Of a stretch of 64,000 bases of DNA, positions 1 through 8,802 are shown in pieces. Made by a program: the position numbers and the translations under genes. Each line of letters starts with the position of its first letter. Within the stretch, counting starts at the first letter, position 1. This stretch comes from Bacteroidota bacterium (GTDB lineage Bacteria > Bacteroidota > Bacteroidia > Bacteroidales > VadinHA17), in contig JADKBL010000026.1 of NCBI GenBank assembly GCA_016718875.1, forward strand, positions 1 to 64,000, read 5' to 3'. The notes below the pieces were generated by a model. It was not told where the DNA came from, ran no database searches, and was given only the letters and a program-made list of their open reading frames with translations.

Positions 1-1
1 C

Positions 2-220
2 CTTATGGCCTATGAATCGCGATTGAATTATTTTATGCCCGGAAAGCCATGGATCAGTATCTGTCTCTATAATATAACAAAATTTTCAGGGAGCATCATT
101 GTAAATGTACTACGCACGCATCCTTATACTATTTCGGGAGGCATAATAACACAGAATCCATATTATATTGATCCTGATATATATCTGGCAACATATTTCC
201 CTGAATTTATTTACAAGTAA
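2..220 (+). CDS. MEDS-domain sensor protein, C-terminal fragment (partial at window edge)
   Basis: The frame is open to the left edge, so the N-terminus lies outside the window. The visible 70 or so residues resemble the end of a MEDS (methanogen/methylotroph DcmR sensory) domain: an ICLYN strand, a LRTHPYTISGG stretch and the QNPYYIDPD motif. MEDS domains are signalling input modules commonly attached to histidine kinases or anti-sigma regulators. The frame stops 8 bp before the next kinase reading frame. Given the frameshifts that follow, this may be the N-terminal sensor of the same kinase rather than a separate protein. The domain call rests on motif recognition only. Confidence 0.55.
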   Translation, partial: LMAYESRLNYFMPGKPWISICLYNITKFSGSIIVNVLRTHPYTISGGIITQNPYYIDPDIYLATYFPEFIYK

Positions 221-228
221 CACCTGGC

Positions 229-1323
229 ATGAACCTGGCATACGATCTGTTTCTGCTTACATTTAATCTTTCTCAGCTACATAACAGAGAAAAGATTATT
301 CAGCTCTTTATTGAGGGCCTGCAGGAAATATTCAAGCCTTCGGTATTTGTTTACATGAAGACTTCTGACAGGATTGAAACTGAAACGTTTGAACTAAAAA
401 CAAGGTACAAACATTACGGATATATTAAACCTGAATTAATATCTTTTCTGGAAAATGAGCAAATTGTGCTTCTCCGGAATTCAGTCCAGATGGTGGCAGT
501 TATTATTGATAACCTGGAATATTATAATAAAATTGAGAATGAGAAAACAGAGCTTCAGAAGTTTACAGAGTCTAAACTTATTGAGTTGAAAGGGACGGTA
601 AAAGAACTTGAGGATGCAAGAAGCGCCTCAATAAACCTTATTGAAGACTTGAATCTCGAAATTGAAAAAAGAATAGATGCCGAAAAGTCTATTAGTAAAA
701 CAGAAAATTACTTCAGGTTTTTGATTGAAAAGGCCCCTGACGGGATTGTACTTATCGGCGTTGACGGAAAAATCATTTATGCCAGTCCATCAGCACGTAG
801 GATATTTGGCTATTCACTGGATATGGAGGTTATGCCTGATCCTAACGAGTCAACTTATCCGGATGATCTGCCGAAAGTGCTGTCAACTTTAAACGAACTT
901 TTTAAGAATCCTTCACTTGTATTAACAATTGAATATCGTTTTAGGAAGAAGAACGGGACATGGAACTGGATTGAAAGCACCTTTTCCAACCATTTTGGAG
1001 AAGAGGGTATAAACGCTATTGTCATTAATTTCAGAGATATTTCAGAACGTAAAAAAGCTGAAAGGGAACTTAAGGAGAGTGAGGAGAAGTTTAAACAACT
1101 TGTGTGGGATATGCAGGTAGGTGTAACCCTACAAGATCATGAGTCCAAAATTATCCTTTGCAACCCTATGGCTTTGGAGTTGCTCGGCCTCAGCGAAAAC
1201 CAGCTGCTGGGGATAAGCTCCTTTGACCCCAGCTGGAATATTATCCATGAAGATGGATCCCTTCCCCGGATCCACTCATCCTGTTCCAAGGGCAATTTCA
1301 TCAAGGAAAGCGGTGCGAAATGA
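229..1323 (+). CDS. PAS-domain histidine kinase, N-terminal fragment (frameshifted)
   Basis: This 364-residue fragment holds a degenerate GAF-like segment (about 1-90), a coiled-coil linker (about 95-155), a complete PAS domain (about 160-285, ending in the usual DISERKKAE linker) and the first half of a second PAS domain (from about 290). The second PAS is cut in mid-fold. Frame +2 continues it across about 1262-1350 (HPVPRAISSRKA, then GIYRPKK), and a further shift at the A7 run near 1350 enters the next fragment. Both breaks behave like one extra base, the first near the CCC/CCCC runs around 1258-1267. It is the N-terminal part of a membrane-free sensory kinase whose catalytic end lies at 2735-3475. 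Confidence 0.7.
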   Translation: MNLAYDLFLLTFNLSQLHNREKIIQLFIEGLQEIFKPSVFVYMKTSDRIETETFELKTRYKHYGYIKPELISFLENEQIVLLRNSVQMVAVIIDNLEYYNKIENEKTELQKFTESKLIELKGTVKELEDARSASINLIEDLNLEIEKRIDAEKSISKTENYFRFLIEKAPDGIVLIGVDGKIIYASPSARRIFGYSLDMEVMPDPNESTYPDDLPKVLSTLNELFKNPSLVLTIEYRFRKKNGTWNWIESTFSNHFGEEGINAIVINFRDISERKKAERELKESEEKFKQLVWDMQVGVTLQDHESKIILCNPMALELLGLSENQLLGISSFDPSWNIIHEDGSLPRIHSSCSKGNFIKESGAK

Positions 1324-2825
1324 AGTTATGGGTATTTATCGTCCCAAAAAAAGACAGGGTTTGGATCCATGTAGATGCTGAACCAATTCTTGACTCAGAT
1401 GGCAATGTCAGACAGGTTGTCTGCACTTTTGTTGATTTTACAACGCGCAAAAAGGCTGAAGAAGAACTGATACTGAAGAATCTTGTATTCGAAGAATCAA
1501 TTGCTGCAAACAGTATTTCAGATGTAAATGGGATTATCACCAATATTAATTCAGCTTTTATTAAAATCTGGGGCTACAACAATAAAGAGGAAGTAATAGG
1601 AAAACCGATTTCTGAATTCCTTGAATATGAAAATGAAACTGCTGCAATAATCAATTCTTTATCAATATCAGGAAAGTACAGTGGGGAGTATACTGCCAGA
1701 AAAAAGGACAATTCAACCTTTCATGCATTCAGTCTTGCTACAGTGGTATACGACAATTCCGGGAATATCATTGGATATCAATCATCTGTTCAGGATATTA
1801 CGGCAAGACATTTAGCTGAATCAGCTCTCAGGGAAAGCGAAGAAAAGTACAGAACTCTAATTGAGGTATCGCTCGATGCAATCTTTATTAACCAGGATAA
1901 TAAGATTACATATATTAACAGTAGCGGACTAAAGCTACTTGGGGCCGAGAAGCCTGAACAGATACTTGGAAAATCACCCTTCGATATTTTCCATCCCGAT
2001 TTTCATAAAATAATAAGGAAGAGAATTAAGGATATGATTGAAAAAAATTCAACTGCAGACCTTATTGAAGAAAAAATAATCCGTCTTGATGGCGTTGTTG
2101 TTGATGTTGAGGTAGCTGCAACACCTTTTGTGTTCAGGAATAAAAAAGCTCTTCAGGTAATTCTCAGGGATATAACTCAGCGAAAAAAAGCCGAAGAGAC
2201 ACTGAAAAATAGTTATACCCTTCTTAGTACGGCAGGAAGAGTAGCTAAATTCGGAGGCTGGAATGTAATTATGTCTGAAAACAGGTCCTATTGGTCAGAC
2301 GAGGTTGCTGCAATTCATGAGATGCCTGCAGGTTACTGCCCGCTGGTTAGTGAGGGTATAAGTTTTTACGCACCGGAATTTAAAGATAAGATCACAAAAG
2401 TTTTTACAGAATGTTCGCAAAACGGTATACCATACGATGAAGAGATGCAGATTATTACACCTTCAGGTAAAAGGTTATGGGTGCGAACAAACGGCGAGGC
2501 AGTAAGGGATAAAAACGGGAAAATTTACAAAGTACAGGGGTTTTTTCAGGATATAACAGAACAGAGGCTCAAGGAAAAAAAAGGAATCATGAACAAAGTT
2601 TTGATGATGGTCATGCAAGAGTTATTCTTAACTGGAGAGCTTGTTGTAAACAATGAAATTACTGATAGGGTAAGGGCAAACGAGGAAATACAGAAGCTAA
2701 ATAATGAACTTGAAGAAAGGGCTTTAACGTCTGAGCGAATAAGGAGCTTGAGGCATTCAGCTATTCTGTTTCTCACGATTTACGAGCCCCCCTCAGAGCT
2801 GTTCACAGCTATACACGAATCCTAA
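1320..2825 (+). CDS. PAS-rich middle fragment of the same histidine kinase (frameshifted)
   Basis: About 500 residues. It starts with the C-terminal strands of the interrupted PAS domain (WIHVDAEPILDSDG, then FTTRKKAEEEL), followed by three more PAS domains at roughly 50-165, 170-285 and 290-415, each closed by a D-I-T-x-R/Q-KKAE type linker. After about residue 420 the sequence degenerates (a lysine-rich stretch and low similarity to any fold), and the frame ends at 2825 in a non-homologous tail. The kinase core resumes in frame 2 at about 2735. The ATG at 1320 is only where the reading frame re-enters coding sequence and is unlikely to be a natural start. Confidence 0.65.
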   Translation: MKLWVFIVPKKDRVWIHVDAEPILDSDGNVRQVVCTFVDFTTRKKAEEELILKNLVFEESIAANSISDVNGIITNINSAFIKIWGYNNKEEVIGKPISEFLEYENETAAIINSLSISGKYSGEYTARKKDNSTFHAFSLATVVYDNSGNIIGYQSSVQDITARHLAESALRESEEKYRTLIEVSLDAIFINQDNKITYINSSGLKLLGAEKPEQILGKSPFDIFHPDFHKIIRKRIKDMIEKNSTADLIEEKIIRLDGVVVDVEVAATPFVFRNKKALQVILRDITQRKKAEETLKNSYTLLSTAGRVAKFGGWNVIMSENRSYWSDEVAAIHEMPAGYCPLVSEGISFYAPEFKDKITKVFTECSQNGIPYDEEMQIITPSGKRLWVRTNGEAVRDKNGKIYKVQGFFQDITEQRLKEKKGIMNKVLMMVMQELFLTGELVVNNEITDRVRANEEIQKLNNELEERALTSERIRSLRHSAILFLTIYEPPSELFTAIHES

Positions 2826-3475
2826 AGGAAGATTATATAAATATCCTTGATGATGAGGGAAGGAGAATATGTGAAATAATTGAATCGAGTTCAGTACATA
2901 TGGGGCAGCTGATTGATGAGCTCCTGGCGTTCTCACGGATAGGCAGGTCAGAGATAAATACTTCAAAAATTGATATGAACAATTTGGTAAAAACAGTAAT
3001 AAACGAGATTACAACTCCGGAGGAAAGGAATCTTATCAAAATAAAGATCAATAAACTTCCTTCAGCATATGGTGATCCTGCTGTCATCAAACAGGTTATC
3101 ACCAACCTGCTGTCGAATGCAATAAAGTATAGTTCAAAAAAGGAAAAACCTTCAATAAATATTGGATGGGAGCAAACAAAATACAATCAGGCTTATTTTG
3201 TTAAAGACAATGGAGTAGGATTTGACATGAAATACTCAAACAAACTATTTGGGGTATTTCAGCGACTTCACAGTACAAAGGAATTTGAGGGAAACGGAGT
3301 TGGACTGGCAATTGTGCAGCGGATAATTCACCGTCACGGAGGAAAGGTATGGGCTGAAGGTGAAGTGGGTATGGGGGCAACGTTCTTTTTTACCCTGCCA
3401 GAGAAAGTGGATAAAAATGACAACATTATTGAGAATAGTTATTTAAGTGTTAAATTAATCACAATAAAAAAATGA
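2735..3475 (+). CDS. Histidine kinase catalytic core fragment (HisKA-HATPase)
   Basis: Read in frame 2 from about 2735, the DNA encodes a good HisKA domain: ANKELEAFSYSVSHDLRAPL with the phospho-acceptor His, then dimerisation helices. An HATPase domain follows, with N-box NLLSNAIKYSS, G1 DNGVGFD, F-box LFGVFQRLH and G2 GNGVGLAIVQRI, ending in GATFFFTLP. An ATG at 2900 exists in this frame but would omit the His, so the frame is better seen as the C-terminal part of the 229-2825 kinase, fused by a one-base change near 2733. Its stop overlaps the start of the next response regulator by 4 bp (ATGA), suggesting translational coupling and a cognate pair. Confidence 0.7.
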   Translation, partial: ANKELEAFSYSVSHDLRAPLRAVHSYTRILKEDYINILDDEGRRICEIIESSSVHMGQLIDELLAFSRIGRSEINTSKIDMNNLVKTVINEITTPEERNLIKIKINKLPSAYGDPAVIKQVITNLLSNAIKYSSKKEKPSINIGWEQTKYNQAYFVKDNGVGFDMKYSNKLFGVFQRLHSTKEFEGNGVGLAIVQRIIHRHGGKVWAEGEVGMGATFFFTLPEKVDKNDNIIENSYLSVKLITIKK

Positions 3476-3915
3476 CAGACATGAATGCAGTTGAGATTCT
3501 GATAGTGGAGGATGATCCCAGGGATGCCGAACTTACGTTACGCGCATTAAAGAAAAATAACCTTGCTAATAATGTCTATGTAGCCGAAGACGGAGAAGTG
3601 GCTTTGGATTTCTTTTTCTGTAAAGGTAAATTTACAGAGAGAAGTTTTCAGAACCCTCCTAAAGTTGTACTTCTTGACCTCAAACTTCCGAAAATCAGCG
3701 GACTCGAAGTACTGAGACTTGTGAAAGCAGATAAAAGGACTAGTCACATTCCGATTGTTGTAGTGACATCATCCCGTGAAGAACCTGATATGAAGGAGGC
3801 TTACGCCCTGGGGGTTAACAGCTACGTTGTGAAACCAGTAGATTTCGACAAGTTTGTCAGTGCAATGAGCAGTCTGGGACTATACTGGTTACTTGTAAAT
3901 CAACCATTGAGATAG
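3472..3915 (+). CDS. Single-domain response regulator (Rcp1-like)
   Basis: A 147-residue stand-alone receiver domain. The acidic pocket is visible as VEDD at 12-15, the phospho-acceptor is D69 in VVLLDLKLPK, the switch Thr/Ser lies in VVVTSS (about 97-101), and the conserved Lys is K121 in VVKPVDF. The extended loop between beta-2 and alpha-3 is typical of Rcp1-type regulators that partner with bacteriophytochrome or PAS kinases. There is no output domain, so it probably acts as a phosphorelay shuttle or through protein contact. It overlaps the upstream kinase by 4 bp, the best indication of its partner. The start at 3472 gives MTDMNAVEIL; the second Met is possible. Confidence 0.88.
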   Translation: MTDMNAVEILIVEDDPRDAELTLRALKKNNLANNVYVAEDGEVALDFFFCKGKFTERSFQNPPKVVLLDLKLPKISGLEVLRLVKADKRTSHIPIVVVTSSREEPDMKEAYALGVNSYVVKPVDFDKFVSAMSSLGLYWLLVNQPLR

Positions 3916-3996
3916 GCATCCGGCAACAGGCACCAGGCATCAGTAAGATTAATCTGTAACCTGAAGCCTGACCCCTTAAGCTAAAGATATTTAATT

Positions 3997-4905
3997 ATGA
4001 AAGATTCAATCAGGATTCTATTCGTTGAAGACGTACCCTCTGACGCTGAAATGATATGGAGGGAGTTAAAGAAAAATAATTTTGTTTTTGACAAAATGCT
4101 TGTAGAGACAAAAAAGGATTATACAGCTGCTTTGAAATCTTTTAAACCGGAGCTGATAATTTCAGATTTTTCTCTTCCCCAGTTTGACGGGATGACAGCA
4201 TTAGTTCTTAAAAATGATCTGGCCCCGGAAATACCTTTCATACTGGTCACCGGATCAATTAATGAGGAAACTGCAGTTGAAGTGATGAAAGCCGGTGCGG
4301 ATGATTATGTTATTAAGCAGAACCTGTCGCGTCTCGGATCAGCTATTAAACAGGCATTAAAAAAGCATGAAATTATTAATTCAAAAGCTATTATTGAGAA
4401 TGAACTTGAACAGAGTGAGAGAATATTTTCAGCATTTCTCGACTATTGTCCTGTCTATTTTTTCTTCAAGGATAATGAGGCCAGGCCAATAAGACTTAGT
4501 AAGAATTATGATCAGTTATTATGCCGCCCGGTTAGTGAAGTACTTGGAAAAAGTATGTTTGATATTTTCCCTCACGATCTTGCCAAATCCATGATAGATG
4601 ATGATCTTAAAGTCATCAGGGAAAAAATTCCGGTAAAAAAAGAAGAGGAATTCAATGGACTGATTTTTGAAACTACAAAGTTCCCGATTCAAATTAGTCC
4701 TGATATGACATACATCGCAGGTTTTACTATCGACATAACTGAAAAGAAAAAGTATGATGAGGCATTAAATCAGAAAATTGAGGAGCTTGAACAATTTAAT
4801 GACCTTACAGTAGACCGAGAATTGAGAATGATCGAACTTAAAAAAGAGGTGAATGATTTACTGACAAAACTGGGAAAGAAGGAGAAATATAAAATTCTGG
4901 AATAA
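3997..4905 (+). CDS. Response regulator with PAS domain and C-terminal coiled coil
   Basis: 302 residues. Residues 5-125 form a receiver domain with acidic residues at FVED, D57 in LIISDFSLP and the Lys of YVIKQNL. Residues about 135-250 form a PAS domain (FLDYCPVYFFFKDNEARPI through GFTIDITEKKKYDEAL). The last 50 residues form a coiled coil with the RELRMIELKKEVNDLL motif that normally links a PAS domain to a kinase or other effector. The protein stops there, so no kinase, cyclase or DNA-binding output is present. It is intact, unlike its kinase neighbours, and is probably a phosphorelay intermediate or adaptor in the 1-12 kb array. Confidence 0.85.
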   Translation: MKDSIRILFVEDVPSDAEMIWRELKKNNFVFDKMLVETKKDYTAALKSFKPELIISDFSLPQFDGMTALVLKNDLAPEIPFILVTGSINEETAVEVMKAGADDYVIKQNLSRLGSAIKQALKKHEIINSKAIIENELEQSERIFSAFLDYCPVYFFFKDNEARPIRLSKNYDQLLCRPVSEVLGKSMFDIFPHDLAKSMIDDDLKVIREKIPVKKEEEFNGLIFETTKFPIQISPDMTYIAGFTIDITEKKKYDEALNQKIEELEQFNDLTVDRELRMIELKKEVNDLLTKLGKKEKYKILE

Positions 4906-4953
4906 ATGAAAACTTTATTCACTGGCAAAGCACGATGCAAATGACAGTCAGTT

Positions 4954-5781
4954 ATGAAAGAAACAATTGAAAATATTACCAGATCAATTTCGGAGAATAT
5001 TTTCCCGGATATTACAGTGTTTGATGAATCATTCATTTACAGAAGTATTTCTAACAGGATTAATGAGCTGTCTGTAAAAAGCATTTCCGATTATCTGCCA
5101 TATCTTAATACGAACAGATCGGAGCAACAGATTCTGATCGAAACTTTATTTAATTCTTACAGTGAGTTTTTTCGTAATCCTTTAACATTTCTTATTATAG
5201 AACAGATTCTTCTTCCCAAAATATTCCTTCAGAAAAGCCGCACTTATCCTGATGAAATACGGATCTGGTCGGCCGGGTGTTCGGCAGGACAGGAACCTTA
5301 CTCGATTGCAATACTTACAGAGGATTATAAAGCAAATAACCATCAAAAAATAAATGTTAGAATATTCGCAACTGATAAGAATAAGAAAGAACTATTGTCA
5401 GCAGGGAAGGGTATCTACCATTTTAAATCTGTTCAGAACGCCCGGCTTTATCATATCAGTAACTATTTTACGAATAATGGGGAGTATTATTCGATAAATG
5501 ATAAGATTAAAAAGTGTATTGATTTTTCAATACTGGACCTTCTTGATGAAGGTGCCGGTGCACCGCCGTCCAGTATTTATGGTGATTTTGATATTGTAAT
5601 GTGCAGCAACCTGTTATTTTATTATAAACCCGAAATACAAAAAAAGATATTGACAAGATTATCCAACTCACTGGTTCCCGGAGGATTCCTGATTGCAGGT
5701 GAGGCTGAGACAGGAATAATAAAGTCAATAAAGGGGTTCAGGCAGTTTACAGCAACAGCGGCAATATTTATGAAAACATAA
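4954..5781 (+). CDS. CheR-type protein-glutamate O-methyltransferase
   Basis: 275 residues with the two CheR parts. The N-terminal helical domain contains the substrate-binding SEFFRNP segment (70-76, TEFFR in the family). The Rossmann methyltransferase domain carries the S-adenosylmethionine motif SAGCSAGQEPYS (106-117) and FDIVMCSNLLFYYKPEIQ, the usual RNVLIYF region. CheR methylates chemoreceptor glutamates, but no MCP, CheA, CheW, CheB or flagellar gene is visible here. In this context, between a PAS response regulator and a hybrid kinase, it more likely modifies or scaffolds a local sensory system. The role is inferred. Confidence 0.87.
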   Translation: MKETIENITRSISENIFPDITVFDESFIYRSISNRINELSVKSISDYLPYLNTNRSEQQILIETLFNSYSEFFRNPLTFLIIEQILLPKIFLQKSRTYPDEIRIWSAGCSAGQEPYSIAILTEDYKANNHQKINVRIFATDKNKKELLSAGKGIYHFKSVQNARLYHISNYFTNNGEYYSINDKIKKCIDFSILDLLDEGAGAPPSSIYGDFDIVMCSNLLFYYKPEIQKKILTRLSNSLVPGGFLIAGEAETGIIKSIKGFRQFTATAAIFMKT

Positions 5782-5822
5782 ATTCTAAATATTATTATAA
5801 ATGCAATGTTAAAACATAATAT

Positions 5823-6664
5823 ATGAAATTCAAAGACATTAAAATCAGCTGAGGCTTACTCTTGGCTTTGGCATTAGTGTATTCCTCGTAGTGATTCTGG
5901 GGTATATTTCATTCAATCAGGCAAACAGACTTTGGCAAAATACAGATGATCTCTATAATCATCCTTATCAGGTAGGGAGAACAGTTCGTGATATTCAGAT
6001 CGGGGTGCTGGAGATCCACAGGAAAATGAAAGATATTGCCATGGATGAAGGTTTGACTTATGAGCAAATAAATAAAATAGTTCATGAAATTGACTCTATT
6101 GAGTTAAATGTATATGAGAATTATGGTTTGGTAAAGCAATTTTATCTTGGACCGAAGGAAGATATTGATAAATCGTACATGAGTTTCAGCAGTTGGAAAA
6201 GAGTGAGAGATAATCTGATCGATATAAGGCTTAAATCAGGCAGGGATGAGGCTTATAAAACTTATATAGGAGTTAACCGGGCTTTTGTAAACAGTATAAT
6301 TCCTGAAATCAACCGGTTAATTCAATTCTCCTCAGCAAAAGGTGAGACTTTTTATGAACAGGCCGGGATTGAAAAAGACAAACTCTTTGCCCGATTCATT
6401 ATTCTGGTTCTTATAATTGTATTTTCAACAGTTTTTATAACCTTTCTTCTTATCAGGGGAATCCGTTCACCTCTCCGTAATCTGACTTCAATTACAGATG
6501 AATACAGCAGGGGAAATTACTCTGTACGCAGTGATTATATTTCTGAAAATGAATTTGGAATGCTGGCTTCAGCTTTCAATAAAATGGCATTTTCTGTACA
6601 GAACGACATCATAATCAAGGAAAATGTTGCCTGGGTTACCCATCTTCTGATGAACGAGGAATGA
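5823..6664 (+). CDS. Membrane hybrid histidine kinase, sensor fragment (frameshifted)
   Basis: The natural start appears to be the ATG at 5823 (MKFKDIKIS). The frame is then broken near 5850 and continues in frame 2 as LRLTLGFGISVFLVVILGYI, a first transmembrane helix. The ATG at 5891 would lose that helix. The periplasmic part resembles a four-helix-bundle (4HB_MCP/CHASE3-like) sensor. A second membrane helix (FIILVLIIVFSTVFITFLLI) and a HAMP domain (IRSPLRNLTSITDEYSRGNY through FNKMAFS) follow. The frame ends at 6664, where a one-base shift leads into the GAF segment. It is the input half of a kinase that runs to 8799. Confidence 0.65.
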
Positions 6665-7637
6665 GCTTAAACCGTTTTGCAGCAGTCTGATTAATGCACT
6701 CCTGGCAAAAACAGAATCACAGGTTGCTGCAATTTACCTTAAGAACAACAGTTCAGGAAAATTCGAACATTACGATTCGGTTGGCCTGGATGAAGACAGG
6801 ATCCGTAAATTTTCAACCTATTCTGGTGAAGGCGAATTCGGAACTTTACTGTCTCAGAAAAAAATACTTCATATTTCAGATATTCCTGATGATACTTGTT
6901 TCACTTTTTCTGCCATTACAGGAAATTTCAAGCCAAGGGAAATCGTCTCAATTCCCATAATTGATGAAAACACAGTAATTGCTGTAATATCACTGGCAAC
7001 TTTAAAGAACTATTCGGAACTCTCGATAAGACTTCTTCAGGATATACAGTTAATTGTAACTGCCAGGCTTCTTGGTGTTCTTCATTTTCAGAAAACAAAA
7101 GATTTTTCTGTCGTTCTGGACCATCAGAACAAGGAACTTGATCAGAAATCCAGGGAACTTTTAATGCAATCTGACGAGTTACGGGAATATAATATTGAAC
7201 TTGAACAACAGAAGAAACAGCTCGATGAGGCGAATAAACTTAAGAGCACTTTTCTTTCAAATATGAGTCACGAATTACGCACACCGCTCAATTCTGTAAT
7301 TGCTCTTTCGGGAGTCCTGACCCGGCGGCTTGAAGGAAAAATTCCGGAAGATGAATATAATTACCTGGGTATAATCGAAAAAAACGGAAAGAACCTATTA
7401 TCTCTTATCAACGATATACTTGATCTTTCTCGTATTGAAGCAGGTAAGGAAGAGATTTCTCTTGGCAGTTTTTCAATTGCTGAATTGCTTGATGATATTC
7501 TGAATTCAATTTTACCAATTGCCGAAAGTAAAGGACTTTCAATAGCATGCAAGTGCCCCTGCAAATCTTCCTTCAATCATCAGCGACAGAGACAAATGTC
7601 ATCATATATTTCAGAATATCATCAGCAATGCAGTTAA
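6663..7637 (+). CDS. Hybrid histidine kinase, GAF-HisKA fragment (frameshifted)
   Basis: Frame 0 is open without stops from about 6663, well before the first ATG at 7164. It encodes a GAF-like domain (LLAKTESQVAAIYLKN, then SIPIIDENTVIAVISLA), a coiled coil (about 7100-7230) and a HisKA domain with the phospho-acceptor in FLSNMSHELRTPLNSV and the NDILDLSRIEAGK helix. It then runs into a false tail after about 7550, where the coding frame changes. The start is undefined because the true protein begins upstream at 5823. Together with 5823-6664 and 7552-8799 it reconstructs one hybrid kinase of about 990 residues. Confidence 0.62.
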   Translation, partial: ELKPFCSSLINALLAKTESQVAAIYLKNNSSGKFEHYDSVGLDEDRIRKFSTYSGEGEFGTLLSQKKILHISDIPDDTCFTFSAITGNFKPREIVSIPIIDENTVIAVISLATLKNYSELSIRLLQDIQLIVTARLLGVLHFQKTKDFSVVLDHQNKELDQKSRELLMQSDELREYNIELEQQKKQLDEANKLKSTFLSNMSHELRTPLNSVIALSGVLTRRLEGKIPEDEYNYLGIIEKNGKNLLSLINDILDLSRIEAGKEEISLGSFSIAELLDDILNSILPIAESKGLSIACKCPCKSSFNHQRQRQMSSYISEYHQQCS

Positions 7638-8799
7638 GTTTACTGAATCAGGTACTGTAAGGATAAGTGCATCTGTAAAGGAGGAAAACCTTACTGTAAG
7701 CATAAACGATACAGGAATTGGAATCCCTGAGGAGTTTATGCCTTATCTGTTTGATGAGTTCAGACAGGCTGACGACAGGTTTTCAAGAAAATTCGGAGGG
7801 ACCGGGCTTGGGCTTGCAATTGTTAAGAAATATTGTCAGATGCTTGATGGATCGATTGATGTTGAAAGTACCCACGGATCAGGATCGGAATTTGTTGTAA
7901 CCTTGCCGCTCAAACCATCAGATTTTATTGCAGGTTCGGAATTTTCTGAACATTCAGATAATACAGGTTCCTTTTTGAGAATAGAAACACGGGAAAAACC
8001 GGGATCCGGAAAAACATTGCTTCTGGTTGATGACAGCGAGCCACAGATTATTCAACTTTCTGACATTTTGATAGAGGAAGGGTTCAAACTTCAGGTAGCA
8101 AGAAACGGAAGGGAAGCTCTCGATTCTATAAAAAAAGTTATCCCAGACGCCATGATACTTGATCTTCAGATGCCTGATGTAGACGGGTTTGAAGTTTTGA
8201 AGGAGATAAGAAACCTTGAAGAAACAAAATCTATTCCGGTTCTGATATTAACTGCAAAGCATATATCGAGGTCAGAACTAGGCTTTCTGAAGGAAAACCA
8301 TATTTACCAGCTCATTCAGAAAGGAGAGGTTAACAGGAATGAACTTCTTGCACATGTTATTAATCTTGTAAATCAGGATATGAAATCTCATAAAGCAACA
8401 GGGAAGAGAAAAGTATCAAAAACTAAAAAAGACCCGAAGCCATCCATTCTTGTAATTGAAGATAATGAAGATAATCTTGTAACACTGAGAGCACTGCTCT
8501 CAGAAAAATTTATTATAACGACCGCAACCGATGGTTATGATGGGCTTGAAAAGGCAATATCATTATCACCGGATCTTATTCTTCTCGACATCTCTCTTCC
8601 CGGAATTGATGGTATAACTGTTTTTGATGAAATAAGAAAAAATGAGACGCTCTCTGCCATTCCGGTAATAGCACTCACTGCCAGGGCTATGAAAGGCGAC
8701 AGGGAAAACCTGTTGGCTTACGGATTTGATGGCTATATATCAAAACCTATTGATAATGAAACGTTTGAGATAAAGATCAGAGAATATCTGAATTATTGA
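7552..8799 (+). CDS. Hybrid histidine kinase, HATPase plus two receiver domains (fragment)
   Basis: Frame 1 is coding from about 7552 (SAPANLPSIISDRDKCHHIF), earlier than the ATG at 7738, so the latter is an internal Met. The fragment has the N-box NIISNAVKFTESG, G1 DTGIGIP, F-box LFDEFRQ and G2 GGTGLGLAIVKK. Two receiver domains follow. REC1 has VDDSEP, LDLQMPDVDG and Lys in LIQKGEV; REC2 has IEDNEDN, LLDISLPGIDG and SKPIDNE. Two receivers suit a multistep phosphorelay. It ends 3 bp before the next hybrid kinase, so the genes are probably co-transcribed. Confidence 0.68.
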   Translation, partial: SAPANLPSIISDRDKCHHIFQNIISNAVKFTESGTVRISASVKEENLTVSINDTGIGIPEEFMPYLFDEFRQADDRFSRKFGGTGLGLAIVKKYCQMLDGSIDVESTHGSGSEFVVTLPLKPSDFIAGSEFSEHSDNTGSFLRIETREKPGSGKTLLLVDDSEPQIIQLSDILIEEGFKLQVARNGREALDSIKKVIPDAMILDLQMPDVDGFEVLKEIRNLEETKSIPVLILTAKHISRSELGFLKENHIYQLIQKGEVNRNELLAHVINLVNQDMKSHKATGKRKVSKTKKDPKPSILVIEDNEDNLVTLRALLSEKFIITTATDGYDGLEKAISLSPDLILLDISLPGIDGITVFDEIRKNETLSAIPVIALTARAMKGDRENLLAYGFDGYISKPIDNETFEIKIREYLNY

Positions 8800-8802
8800 A
8801 TT

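Noticed and set aside
1301..2776. Minus-strand frames opposite the first kinase
   Set aside because: They are antisense shadows of strongly conserved PAS coding sequence, Ser-rich and without homology.
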